Source: Amoeboaphelidium protococcarum
Taxonomy: Eukaryota > Aphelidiomycota > Aphelidea
Assembly (NCBI GenBank): GCA_023515745.1
Contig: JALECJ010000056.1
Coordinates: forward strand, 977,409 to 1,041,408
Direction: 5' to 3'
DNA: 64,000 bases
The notes beneath the pieces were generated by a model. The model worked only from the letters and a program-made list of their open reading frames with translations. It had not been told where the DNA came from and made no database searches. The translations under genes and the position numbers were made by a program. Position 1 is the first letter of the stretch; every line of letters starts with the position of its first letter. Shown here in pieces: positions 23,915 to 34,334 of the stretch.

Positions 23915-25388
23915 TCTTAAATAGGTGCAATGAATTATGCGAAAATATAAAGCTTCAGAGGAGGAGGATGAGAGGCATATGATGAACTTTTTTAATCAAA
24001 GCAGTCAGACTACTCCTGAAAATATGATTGTTACCCCTTGATAACCAGTTATGCTCTAATAGTTGATGGTCGTATCACAGTCCAAACCAAGTAGCAAAAA
24101 ACGCATTAAATATTCTTATTATGTGATGTACTGTAATAGTAAATAATTATTTAATATTTCAATTATCCAGTTAGCGCGATATACAGTCTTCTTTATTTCA
24201 CCTTGTGATCACATGTAAACGCATTTTAACACGCTCCTATACGTCCACAAGTGCTTTATCATGGAACCACAGAGTCTATTTGAATCACTCTAAAATTTAT
24301 CTCGCGTTAGCTACTGTGGGAGTAGGCATTTAATTGTTCCTTTGGCATATTTATTACAGCCCGACTATAATACACTAGGCCGGAGAACATATGTCACTTA
24401 CTCTTTGTTTACGGCGGCTGCTTGATTCAAGTTGAACGGCCGGTCAATAAAACACTCATGTTTTGCTCTCAGTCATCACAATTTTGGTACGAATTACATA
24501 CTATATAAGCTGTCCTCCTACTAATAATTACACTGAAATTATAATGAGTCTTCTACGTGGAATGAAGGAGACAGAGAATCCTCCTTTTCCTCTCTGTTTA
24601 AAGACGACTCTATATAGATAGGTAAAGAACGCGTAGAAATGGTTTCTCAAGACTTCTAAAGTTATTTGAGTGATTTCATTATCCTATCTGATTGTGCTGT
24701 ATGAGCCGCAATAATTTGATAAAAGCTTTGTTCTTGAAACAACAAATTCACGTGGTGATTAACGGCTTTGGAGTCTTCACTATTAATATACCGGTACCAC
24801 ATAGTATATCATGTAACAATTATAGATCACAGTGAGATTTATTGAAAAGTAGTACTGATAAATGAGGCTCGAACTTGATTGTTGTGATAAGCTGCGCGTC
24901 GCATCATTAATTCAAATGTTCGTTATCAGATCTTCAGCATCACCAAGCCTTCGCTATAAAAATGGCCGACTACAATTCACTTATCTGCTGTAAGAGCTAG
25001 TCGGATCATTGGAATCAAATCACAACTTGCTCTAAATTGATTATAAAATATAACTTCCACAATGTGTACATTCAGTAGATGTCTTTGTTTCAGACGTGAG
25101 ATGGTTACGAGTCGAGCTTTTTAAGGACTTGTCGCCGGTGATTTCCAAACTATAGATCACACGGATGGAAAGTGAAACGAACATAACAGATACCGCATAA
25201 CTGATGAAAATTAAACCCTCATATTATTCGTTTATACCGCGTAAAAATGAAAACGAATTTGAGAAACTCCCCATTAATCAAACTAATGTACACTTGGATG
25301 TAACAATTTTATTGCAACTCTCAGATGATTCACCGTTGGTTGACGATCTTCAAGATCATGATTTGTTAAAAGAAGCACCAAAACGTTC
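23915..25388. other. 1.5-kb gap with only short open frames
   Basis: No long gene. Three short plus-strand frames end in TGA: 24261-24425 (54 codons), one from 24544 (about 42 codons) and one from 24962 (about 44 codons). The first has some protein character (GRRTYVTYSLFTAAA), and a frame beside it stays open for about 40 further codons, so a frameshifted or spliced small gene is possible. A TATAAAAATGG stands at the third. None is recognised. Confidence 0.3.
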
Positions 25389-26795
25389 TCAATAGTGCGA
25401 CTCTGCTCTACGGTTCTATTAGTTGAGGCCATAAGCGGGACGATGCTAAAATCGTGAATAGCCAACTCCGTAAATGTAATTATAAGGATCTACGCTTTCA
25501 CCTTCACCAACCAGTGGATTGTTGTTCATATAATTATATTCAGCACTTTGAGCGTTATCAGCTTCAGATCTATCAAAATTGACACCTTTCGCATCATAGC
25601 GCATACCCTATTACTAATCAAATTATTACTCTTATTACATAGGGGACTGACCATCAAATTCAGACGCGTCTTCAAAATCACTAGCATCGCTCTCAGAATC
25701 ATAAGCACTATCGTCAGCATCCTCATAACCAGTGGAGTCACTTTGAGAATCATATGAACTATCTTCAGTGTCATAAAACTCGACATCCTCTTTTTAAGGC
25801 CTCTCTCTCAGGGCATTTGGGGCCTGGTCAAATTCGATAACTTCGCCAAGAGAGTCAGCCTCCTAAGTATCAGAATATAAGTTTTATTAAGGAGCGGACT
25901 ATGGGAACTGCGAAGGATAGACATAAGCATTTTCAGGATAGTCATTGAAGATTGCATTGTACTGACGGCTTTACATCAACTTCTCATCATACTCGTTATC
26001 AGCGTAACCACCATAATGATGAGTGAACTGCAGGAGAGGGGTGCGGAAGACAACAACATCCTTAGCCTTGCGCAGGAATCTGCTCTTGGCCACAACAAAC
26101 TATGCATAATACATTCCATTCTCCTACAGAGGCTGGAATGGAAACTGATTAACCTCACCACTAGGAGTAATGTCCTAAGAGGAGACAACCTGAGCAGAAG
26201 CAGCATCCACCACCTCAACTTTCAGACCTTTGAGAGCCTTCTAGTCCTTCAACAACTCGGTATTCCACTGCACCTGCACAATGGCACCATCCATTGCACC
26301 CTGCTGACTACCAGCGACCTATAGCTGTGCATCAGCGACGAATCTCAGCTTCTTCTCTACAGCCTGTGCACCAAGACGAACAATCGTAAACTTTTCAGAT
26401 TCACCCAGCTTAGAGCTAAAAAAGCCAAATTTGTCCTTGTAAATCTTCACAGTATACTTCTTGCCATCTTTAAAGTGGGCATCTTCAGGAATAGGGAATA
26501 CAGTATCAATGAGACCATTGGACTCTAGCATCTACTCTTTGGTAATGGTCAGATCAGCCACGCGACTATCCAAAAAGAAGCCATTAGCATACAGACCAAG
26601 CACCATCTGCTTACCATCAAAAGATTCAGCATCAGCCAGAGTCAGCTGCAGTGGCGTGATAGACATATCCTAATTCTGAGGATTCACATACCACACCTCA
26701 TTCTTCTTAGGGGAGTTAATGGTAACGACGAGATCCCCTGCGGATACGAATACAAGGAGCGCAGCTGAATATAACGCGTAAAGTGTAAACTTCAT
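25389..26795 (-). CDS. Secreted two-domain protein B, recent duplicate of A
   Basis: 468 residues, ATG 26795, TGA 25389. Same layout as gene A: signal peptide, INSPKKNEVWYVNPQNQ, two beta-rich modules, then an acidic tail. In one 70-residue block of the core (26319-26531 against 23438-23650) only two residues differ. By contrast the signal peptides differ at many sites and the tails share little: B has repeated SSYDSQSD / SAYDSESD units followed by a Gln-rich stretch written largely with TAA/TAG. This pattern suggests tandem duplication with either gene conversion or strong constraint on the core. No membrane anchor. Function unknown. Confidence 0.7.
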
Positions 26796-27119
26796 GACTT
26801 TGAATTGCAAATTGGGGAAACCAAAACAAATGCAATCTAAAATTATTTTGTATAGAAGGCTAAAAGAATATAAAATTGTTAACAATTAGAACGCCGTACA
26901 GCTGTTATATTCGGCGATCTGAACTGCGCCCGATTTGAAATTTCGCTGTGGCTAAGGTTACCTTGATTGATCAAAGTCGCTCTCATGTTAAATGGAATAT
27001 TGGGATTAACCAAAAAAGTTGTCTCTGGTGATTATTAAGAATTAAATGAGAAATTGTATGCTTAAAAATATTGTTTATTTTACCATTCCATTTTTCTATA
27101 ACCTCAATTAAAATAAACC
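26796..27119. other. Intergenic gap
   Basis: Upstream region of gene B and 3' end of gene C. No gene seen. Confidence 0.4.
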
Positions 27120-28271
27120 TCAGTTCTCATTCTGGTCCCAAAACGATTCAAACCCAAGAGGATCTTCTTCATCGTAATCTTCACTGACAGTCTCTGGCTG
27201 TTACTGAGATAGGTAATTTTGGTAGCCCGACTTGGCGTCGCGGTCAAATTGCAGCTTAGCTTGACTGAAGGCCTGGCTTTTCTACTTATGCTTCATGTCG
27301 CGCCATCCTGGGATTCTTTTTGCCTCAAAGGGACGCAATGTGGACAAGTACTCATCAATGCTAGACTCATCAGCTGGATACTCACTCAGAAGTTTCTTTC
27401 TGATATCAGAAGCGTAAAGTGGCTGTACAGTAGTCCTGACCTTCTTACGACGAGCCAGCTTCTAAGGCATATCAGGCATGAAGGAATCCATCGAAGCATC
27501 AACCATAATATTAGCGTAAGAGTAGAGAACGGAGCGAGCAACCAAAGACTTGCGCCACAACATCTTCTTCACAAAAGCTTCAGCATAGTATCTATTACGA
27601 GCGACACCAGGGAATTGAAAGCATCCATTATCATCAGCCTAATTGCTAAAGCTCTGGAAAACTTGCTTGTTATCGGAGAAATCAAAAACGCGTACCAAGT
27701 ACTTCTTGGATTGATCGATATTGCCCAAGCAGACAGACACCATGTTATCACCTGCAGCTGGCGGGGAAAAGGTGACGCTAGTAACGCTAAAATCAGAAGG
27801 CACCTCCAAAGACTTACCAACGGCGAGCACTTGAAATTTCTAAGACTCAGCCACCTTCTTGTTGAACCACCATCGTCTCTTGTCGACTAGCACTAGCTGG
27901 TAAGTACCATCTTCCAGAGGCTCGTCCTGCTTCCACTGGAAAACGCCAACAACCGAGCCATCAGCATTCACCATGTCCGGAGTGACTGGCATCACACCAG
28001 CTTTCTTATTAGTTCTCCACCAGATGCTCTTCTTCAGCTACAATTCATATCGGGAGCCGAATGAAACACCAGAAGACGCGTCAGACTCGGTATCAAAATC
28101 GAATACATTCGCGTTATCACCCTTCTCTGGCATAAGCACAAACGGAGTCTCAAAGAATTCGCCACCAACAGGATCAGCTAACCAGCGCTAATTCTTACGC
28201 GGCTGCACGAATTCTAGCTTCGAAGCTGCAGCCAGGTATAGAGAGCAGAGTGCAAAGATAGAGTATTTCAT
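27120..28271 (-). CDS. Secreted two-domain protein C
   Basis: 383 residues, ATG 28271, TGA 27120. A signal peptide (ALCSLYLAAAS) is followed by FVQPRKNQRWLADP, the family's N-terminal motif. Module 1 ends in YQLVLVDKRRWWFNKKVAES-like sequence then FQVLAV. Module 2 runs through SVTFSPPAAGDNMVSVCLG and YLVRVFDFSDNKQV to RYYAEAFVKKMLWRKSLVARS, positionally like YYAQFIVAKSRFLRKAKD in A and B. The tail (about 120 residues) is basic then acidic, unlike A and B. The protein is clearly related to A and B but far diverged. Same orientation and head-to-tail order with its neighbours. Function unknown; probably secreted. Confidence 0.65.
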
Positions 28272-28631
28272 ATCAGAGAGTAGATATAATGTCACTATAA
28301 TAGGATGCCGGATGTATGATAATTCTACACGCTCGGAATCGGAGATAGAATCTGCTAAATTTTCAACGCCACTTCATCCGAGGATGGTTTTGAGTTTAGG
28401 TTGCCCCTTGATCGCGCGATAATAAAGGGGCACATGGTTACGACTGATTTTACTTGAACGTGTATGAATGCAAGCAGCAAGAACGGCTGTAAATCGAGTC
28501 ACAATACTGATGTTCGAAATTTAAAACGTGATTCAATGTGGGTGGTATCAATGATGTAGAAAAATATGCAAGGCTATACCAAAATTTGCTAATTCTTCTA
28601 AACATTCAAAAATCACGAAAGAGCTCATTTA
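28272..28631. other. Intergenic gap
   Basis: AT-rich. Upstream region of gene C and 3' end of gene D. No gene seen. Confidence 0.4.
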
Positions 28632-29681
28632 TCAAAACTGCGTGGGAGCACTGAAGCATCTGAAGGCCGGAGACGCGAATACCAAAATATCGCCTCTGTA
28701 TGCACCCAGCATGTACTCTTTAATCTCGTTCGGAGTTTAATCCTAAAATGATGCTCTGTACAGCGTAACTGGTCTTGTATCGCCCAACTTTTTATTCTTG
28801 CCACTGTCCTTCTGTAAGAGTTCAACTTTATAGTCTCCTGACGACTCGAGTTCAGTTGCCTTGCCAGTGATGAGATTTATCACTTTAAATTCAAGATTTC
28901 GATCACTACCATCAATGTAGTGAACGACCCGGAACTGCACATTTGCGCAATCTAGGCTCTAGCCTTCTTAAACCACAATATCCAAGGAATCAATATTGCC
29001 AATACTATCGCGCTTTTTAGGTTCTATTGCCTAGAATTGACTTCTGTACACCATGAACGGCTCCGATTCTGCAATGACGAGCTGTCCAACGCTACTTTGA
29101 CGCGTCAACCGCAAAATATGCTCACCAGTTACAAGTCTAGCACGCCTTATATCAAGTAATATACTGAATACAGTGCAACCATTAGCTCTATAATGAGGTA
29201 CCTGCGGAGACATTATATACTTTTTACTCAGGTATGCATGCGACTTTATTCTCGGTATACGGATGTCACTGTAGTCATGATGCAGAGCTATGGTCATAAT
29301 TTCAGGCAATTTAGATGGATCCTTGACACAGAATTAGACTTGCATCAACTGGTCATTACTGTGTGCCTTCCTATTGTGCGGAAATACAAATTTGATATTC
29401 TCATTCTTTCCATTATGACCGTGAGAGTGCAGCACCTTGAATAACTCATTATTTTTCATACCCGCAACCTCTAGCTATTACTCTTCCAGCTTCTCCAACT
29501 ACTCCTTATACTCGTTGTCTTGATTTTTCTAATCTGATGATTGCTATTACTATTGCATCATCAGCTCTTGATTTGGATAATCCATTTCAATAGGCACAGC
29601 TACATCTGGTGTTTACTCCGCCCTTACCAAGGTAAACACACCTAACACGTGCAACGTTAGAATGAGTGTTCTTATAATCAT
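28632..29681 (-). CDS. Secreted protein D, probable divergent family member
   Basis: 349 residues, ATG 29681, TGA 28632. A signal peptide (LILTLHVLGVFTLVRA) is followed by a Gln-rich segment (MMQQQQQQ, mostly TAA/TAG). The two beta-rich regions are less regular: one ends HILRLTRQSSVGQLVIAES then FMVYRSQF, the other ends YKVELLQKDSGKNKKLGDT then TLYRASF. This repeats the module-end pattern of A-C (Y-x-V-x-L...F-x-V), but the N-terminal N-x-x-W motif is absent, so membership rests on layout and position. There is no long acidic tail. Function unknown. Confidence 0.55.
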
Positions 29682-30077
29682 TTTAATTTCTTTCCACACA
29701 CGTATAATAACGATCAAATAACGCGTTTAATACTGAAGAATATGAATAGAGGTGAAAAGGAGGTAAGATGCTTCAAGTGAGTGAGTTGTGAAATTATGGC
29801 GATGTGACCCCTGATTCTATATTATCCTGATCATATATTCTCTGATCAGCCACTCTTTGAATAGTTTCATTTATAAGTTCTCTTTATGTTCTAGTAATAA
29901 TCTACCTCAACTATAGGTATGAATGTTGATAGAAAAGTTTCATGATGTGACTTGATTATAATTGATTTGAAAATATGCACATCTGGTCTAGCATGGTAAT
30001 GCTATCAAACTACTCTATGCTTACTAAAAGATTGCAACCTTCATAATCTCATTCTAGACTTTATTTACAGACCAAAT
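29682..30077. other. Gap before the tandem repeat array
   Basis: Upstream region of gene D, AT-rich. No gene seen. Confidence 0.4.
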
Positions 30078-31134
30078 TGAAAACTCTTACTGTAATGCGA
30101 CAGAGTGGTTCAATGAACGCATTTTGCGTGCATCACTGACAAGACGCGCGCATATTGCGTAAACTCCCTCACTATCAAGCGAACCACTCTAGCGGCTTCT
30201 TTCTAGTCTCTGCATACACATTGTTACATTCTGCGTTCATTAAAAGCAGTTTCAAGTCGAAAACTCTTAATGCGGCAGAGTGGTTCAATGAACGCATTTT
30301 GCGTTCATCACTGACCAAATGCGCGCATATTGCGTAAACTCCGTCACTATCAAGCGAACCACTTTAGCAACTAAAAATAAAACTCTAGACACTCAGTATC
30401 GGATTCTGCGTTCATTGAAAGCAGTTTCAAGTCGAAAACTCATCTGGGGACAGAGTGGTTCAATGAACGCATTTTGCGTTCGTCACTGACCAAATGCGCG
30501 CAAAATGCGTAAACTCCGTCACTATCAAGCGAACCACTCTAGCGGCTTCTTTCTAGTCTCTGCATACACATTGTTACATTCTGCGTTCATTAAAAGCAGT
30601 TTCAAGTCGAAAACTCTTAATGCGGCAGAGTGGTTCAATGAACGCATTTTGCGTTCATCACTGACAAGATGCGCGCATATTGCGTAACCTCCCTCACTAT
30701 CAAGCGAACCACTTTAGCAACTAAAATATAGACTCGATACACTCAGTTTAACATTCTGCGTTCACTGAAAGCAGTTTCAAGTCGAAAACTCATCTGGGGA
30801 CAGAGTGGTTCAATGAACGCATTTTGCGTTCATCACTGACAAAACGCGCGCATATTGCGTAAACTCCCTCACTATCAAGCGAACCACTTTAGCAACTAAA
30901 ATATAGACTCGATACACTCAGTTTAACATTCTGCGTTCACTGAAAGCAGTTTCAAGTTGAAAACTCATCTGGGGACAGAGTGGTTCAATGAACGCATTTT
31001 GCGTTCATCACTGACAAAACGCGCGCATATTGCGTAAACTCCCTCCTATCAAGCGAACCAATCTAGCAACTAAAAATAAGACTCTAGACACTCAGTATCG
31101 GATTCTGCGTTCATTGAAAGCAGTTTCAAGTTGA
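30078..31134. repeat. Tandem array, six copies of a 175-bp unit
   Basis: The anchor CAGAGTGGTTCAATGAACGC recurs at 30101, 30276, 30451, 30626, 30801 and 30976, exactly 175 bp apart. Two subtypes exist. Copies 1 and 3 share a GGCTTCTTTCTAGTCTCTGC spacer; copies 2, 4, 5 and 6 carry GCAACTAAAA(T)ATA instead. Copies 1-2 and 3-4 are alike as 350-bp dimers. Each unit holds inverted repeats: ATGAACGCA-TTT-TGCGTTCAT; AGTGGTTC paired with GAACCACT about 70 bp later; and a third TGCGTTCA copy close to the unit's end. Short frames across the array are by-products. It does not look like a transposon: no terminal repeats or enzyme gene. Confidence 0.95.
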
Positions 31135-31259
31135 ATGTTTTATAGCTATGTATGAGGTATGTTTGATTTGGTGAACTATCTCCTCCGCCTTGACGTTCTT
31201 CTCGCTACTTTTCATTGGCTGATTTCTTTATAGATTAGATTGGTAGTAAGCAACAAAAT

Positions 31260-31918
31260 ATGCAGCGATTTAGATCTGTATTGACGCGGTCATTTTCCAA
31301 GACTCCATTTAAATTGAATAAATAGCCACTAAGCTAGTAAAATATAATTTAGCCACCAGCGACGGAGAAGATTCTCTACTAATGCAAAACGCCAAAACAC
31401 AGTTTATAAGGATTCGCCGTCAAGATATATGTAGTATCAGCACTTATGAGCAGGTATGTTCGTTTTTAGAAAAGGTTCGATTGCATTTTTACATGGAGTA
31501 TTCATGTAGCGCTACATTGCTTTACGTCCTTCTTTCTGGACCTGACTAGACTGGTGATATGCGGCAGTTTGGACAGATGCTGCTATACGTGGGACTGTTT
31601 ATATCAGTGGTGAGTTTGAGCAGCTTCGGCGCGTATTTCGCAGATAGCCGTAAAGTGACCCAAATGAAGAGACTCTCCAATGGTAATTTGCAAGTTGTGT
31701 TGGCTTATAAGACCAAGAAGCCTTTCGAGTTCCCTCAATCGTAACTTGTAGTTACAACAAAGGATCCAAGTAGGATATTATTACGTTACTTTATCGGTAT
31801 TAATATAATGGTAACGATGAGTTTATTGAGTGTAGAATCACGCTATCTATTCATGAAATGTCCTTAACAAAGACTATGGTTCTACGTTGACACTAAAGAC
31901 AATGTCGTTGAATAGTGA
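31260..31918 (+). CDS. Mitochondrial-type two-span membrane protein (TMEM186/223-like)
   Basis: 200 residues from exons 31260-31453 and 31510-31918. The 56-nt intron starts GTATGT and ends TGTAG, and joins two open frames seamlessly. The first 25 residues are basic and Ser-rich with no acidic residue (MQRFRSVLTRSFSKTPF), a mitochondrial presequence. Two hydrophobic segments follow (VSALMSSATLLYVLL and LLYVGLFISVVSLSSFGAYFA), then a soluble domain with MKRLSNGNLQVVLAYK. The TMEM70/186/223 family has this layout (presequence, two close spans, matrix domain) and assists respiratory complex assembly. The family call is by layout, not by a unique motif, so moderate. Confidence 0.5.
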
Positions 31919-32061
31919 TTAGCATTGATATATTAAAGAGTTTAGAATTTTTATCATACTCTTTTAAAATTTTAACTTGATACGATTTGATCTCAACTCA
32001 TAACGTAAATCTAACGAGAAGTTGTTTCTATTCCAATCAAAGTTGAAGAAAACGCGTCAAA

Positions 32062-34101
32062 ATGAAAGTATCAGCACCGAATGATGTCAAGATCTATACT
32101 ATCAGTAGCTCAAGTATCACTGCACTGCCTGACTGGTTGTAGAAGTAAAAGAAGAAGCAGTTGAGAAATGATGTGAACTTCTCCTAGAGAGTGGAATTGA
32201 TTCAGGATTTTGATTTCCCAGAGGCCGCGCTGAGGTTGAAGTAGAGCAGAGATGGCGAGTATATAATGGCCACAGGACTTTATAAGCCGCAGATTCGCGT
32301 ATTTGAGTTATCTTAAATGTCGATGAAATTCGAGCGACACACTGATTCAGAGAATGTGCAGTTTGAGATTCTATCTGAAGATTGGCGCAAGATGGCTCTA
32401 CTGCAGGCTGATCGTACCATTGAATTTCACTCACCAGCGGGTATGCACTTTCGCACGAGGATTCCAAAGTACGGGCGTGATATGGCCTATCACTATTAGT
32501 CTGCGGATCTGCTTGTTGCTGCATCTGGTCATGAAGTTTACCGCTTGAATCTTGAGAAGGGATAATTCTTGAATTCATTAGAAACCCAGTCTATTGGTGT
32601 TAATACGGTGATGGTGAATCGCGCTAATTAGCTCTGGTTCACTGGCGGTGAGGATGGATTTGTTGAAGTTTTTGACCACAGAAGTAGATAGTCAATTTGC
32701 AGACGTGATATTGGATCTCTAGTAGCTGCAAGTTATGGAAGCAGCGTGTTTCCGGAGATTACTTACCTGAGTCATCATAATAATGGTCTTGATTTTGCAG
32801 TGGGTACCAAGTCTGGCCAGGTGCTCACCTTTGATATCAGAAGTAGTAAGCCGCTCATTGTCAAAGATCATCAATATGAAACCCCAATTAAAAAGATTAT
32901 CTACCACGATAGCGGAAATATCATCTCTGCCGACCAGAAGGTTGTCAAGATCTGGGACAGGTAGAGCGGTACGGCCGTCACATCGATTGAGGCAGAGGAT
33001 GATATCAATGACCTATTGGTGTAGAATGGCCTTGTGATGACTGCGAATGAATGTCCACGTATGAATGTTTTCTTCATACCTTCAATCGGCCATGCTCCAA
33101 AGTGGTGCTCATTCTTGGACAATCTGACAGAAGAATTGGAGGAGACTAAGCAGCAGCAGGTGTGGGACGATTACAAATTTGTATCTCGCCAAGAGTTGGA
33201 GCATCTCGGCCTGGATCATATGATTGGCACCAACCTGCTCAAGGCGTATATGCACGGCTTCTTTGTTGACTTGAGATTGTATGAGAAGGCGCGTGCTATA
33301 TCTAATCCTTTTGCGTATGATGACTATAAGCGTCGTCTTACTAAAGAGAAGTTGGAGGAGAAGAGTGCTAGTCGGATATCTGCTAAGAGGAAGCTACCAA
33401 AGGTTAATAAGGAAATTGCATCTAGGCTTTTAAAGAAGAGCGGAGAGGATGGTGCCGATAATAATCCTCTGGGAGACTCCAGATTTGGTAGCATGTTCAA
33501 TGATCCAGATTTCCAAGTTGATAAGCAGGATCCCGAGTATGTCAAGTACAACACGACTCCGAAGAAGAATGCTAATTACAATGGAGAAGAAAGTGATAAT
33601 GAAACTGATATTAGTGGTGAGCTGGAAGGTGTAATGTCTGAAGAGGATGATGCATCTGATTTGGGCTATGAAGATTCTTCTTCTGATGATGATGACGACG
33701 ACGATCTTAACAAAAGCACATAGAAGAATACCAATACCTCATAGAATGTAGCTACCGATAGAGGAGTTAATAATAAGGCTGGTAAGGTTAAAATGTACTC
33801 CAACAAGACTGAATTAAAGGTGGATGATTTGTTAAGAGGGAAAGTTGACAGGTAGATCAAGATGCGTAGGAACATGTCATTTGGTGATCGCATACAATCA
33901 GGTGGTAATAGCCATTAGAGTTACGCGCGTAATGGTTCGAATCAGAGACGTGGAGGAGCTATGGCGATGCAGTTTAATGTCGGCAAGTCGTCATATTCTA
34001 GGGACCGCAGTTCCTCCAATAATAGAGCTACTAACTCCGAGAGGCCAAATTCGGAGAGACGCGGTACTCGCAATCTTAATAGAGTTAACAAGCGCCGTTG
34101 A
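32062..34101 (+). CDS. ENP2: Ribosome biogenesis protein Enp2/NOL10
   Basis: 679 residues, ATG 32062, TGA 34099. The N-terminus matches the family closely: LPDWLQKQKKK, RVELIQDFDFPEAALRLK, SRDGEYIMATGLYKPQIRVF, LSQMSMKFERHTDSE. WD-type repeats span roughly residues 40-340 (including NNGLDFAVGTKSGQVLTFDIR). The conserved C-terminal block WCSFLDNLTEELEE, LEHLGLDHMIGTNLLKAYMHG follows. The final third is charged (EEDDASD, DDDDDDD) and ends in an RGG/Asn-rich basic tail. Enp2 is a nucleolar component of the small-subunit processome. Length equals that of human NOL10 and yeast Enp2. No intron. Confidence 0.95.
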
Positions 34102-34334
34102 CCTGAATGAAAGTTGCATAAATATAATAGATTTCTATTTATTTTAATTTGCATTTTTATTATATTCTAAGCATTTATTCAACTTCTAACAAGAGCTATG
34201 GAGTAAAGTCCCCTCTGGTGTTGTTTCGCGTTTAAAAAACTCTATTTGGCAATTCTCTCCTTCAATCTTCTTACAATGTGATCTTCTTTGGAGCTAATTG
34301 GGTAATCCAACTGTGTTTTTATTTTGTGTGCAAT

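Noticed and set aside
25204-25560. Plus-strand TGA-free frame starting at an ATG before gene B
   Set aside because: Most of it is antisense to the tail of gene B; no family resemblance, although the first 60 codons lie in the gap and are not excluded.
30155-30687. Two 60-codon frames with nearly identical products inside the tandem array
   Set aside because: They follow from the repeat of the DNA itself (350 bp apart), have no protein character, and do not continue through all copies.
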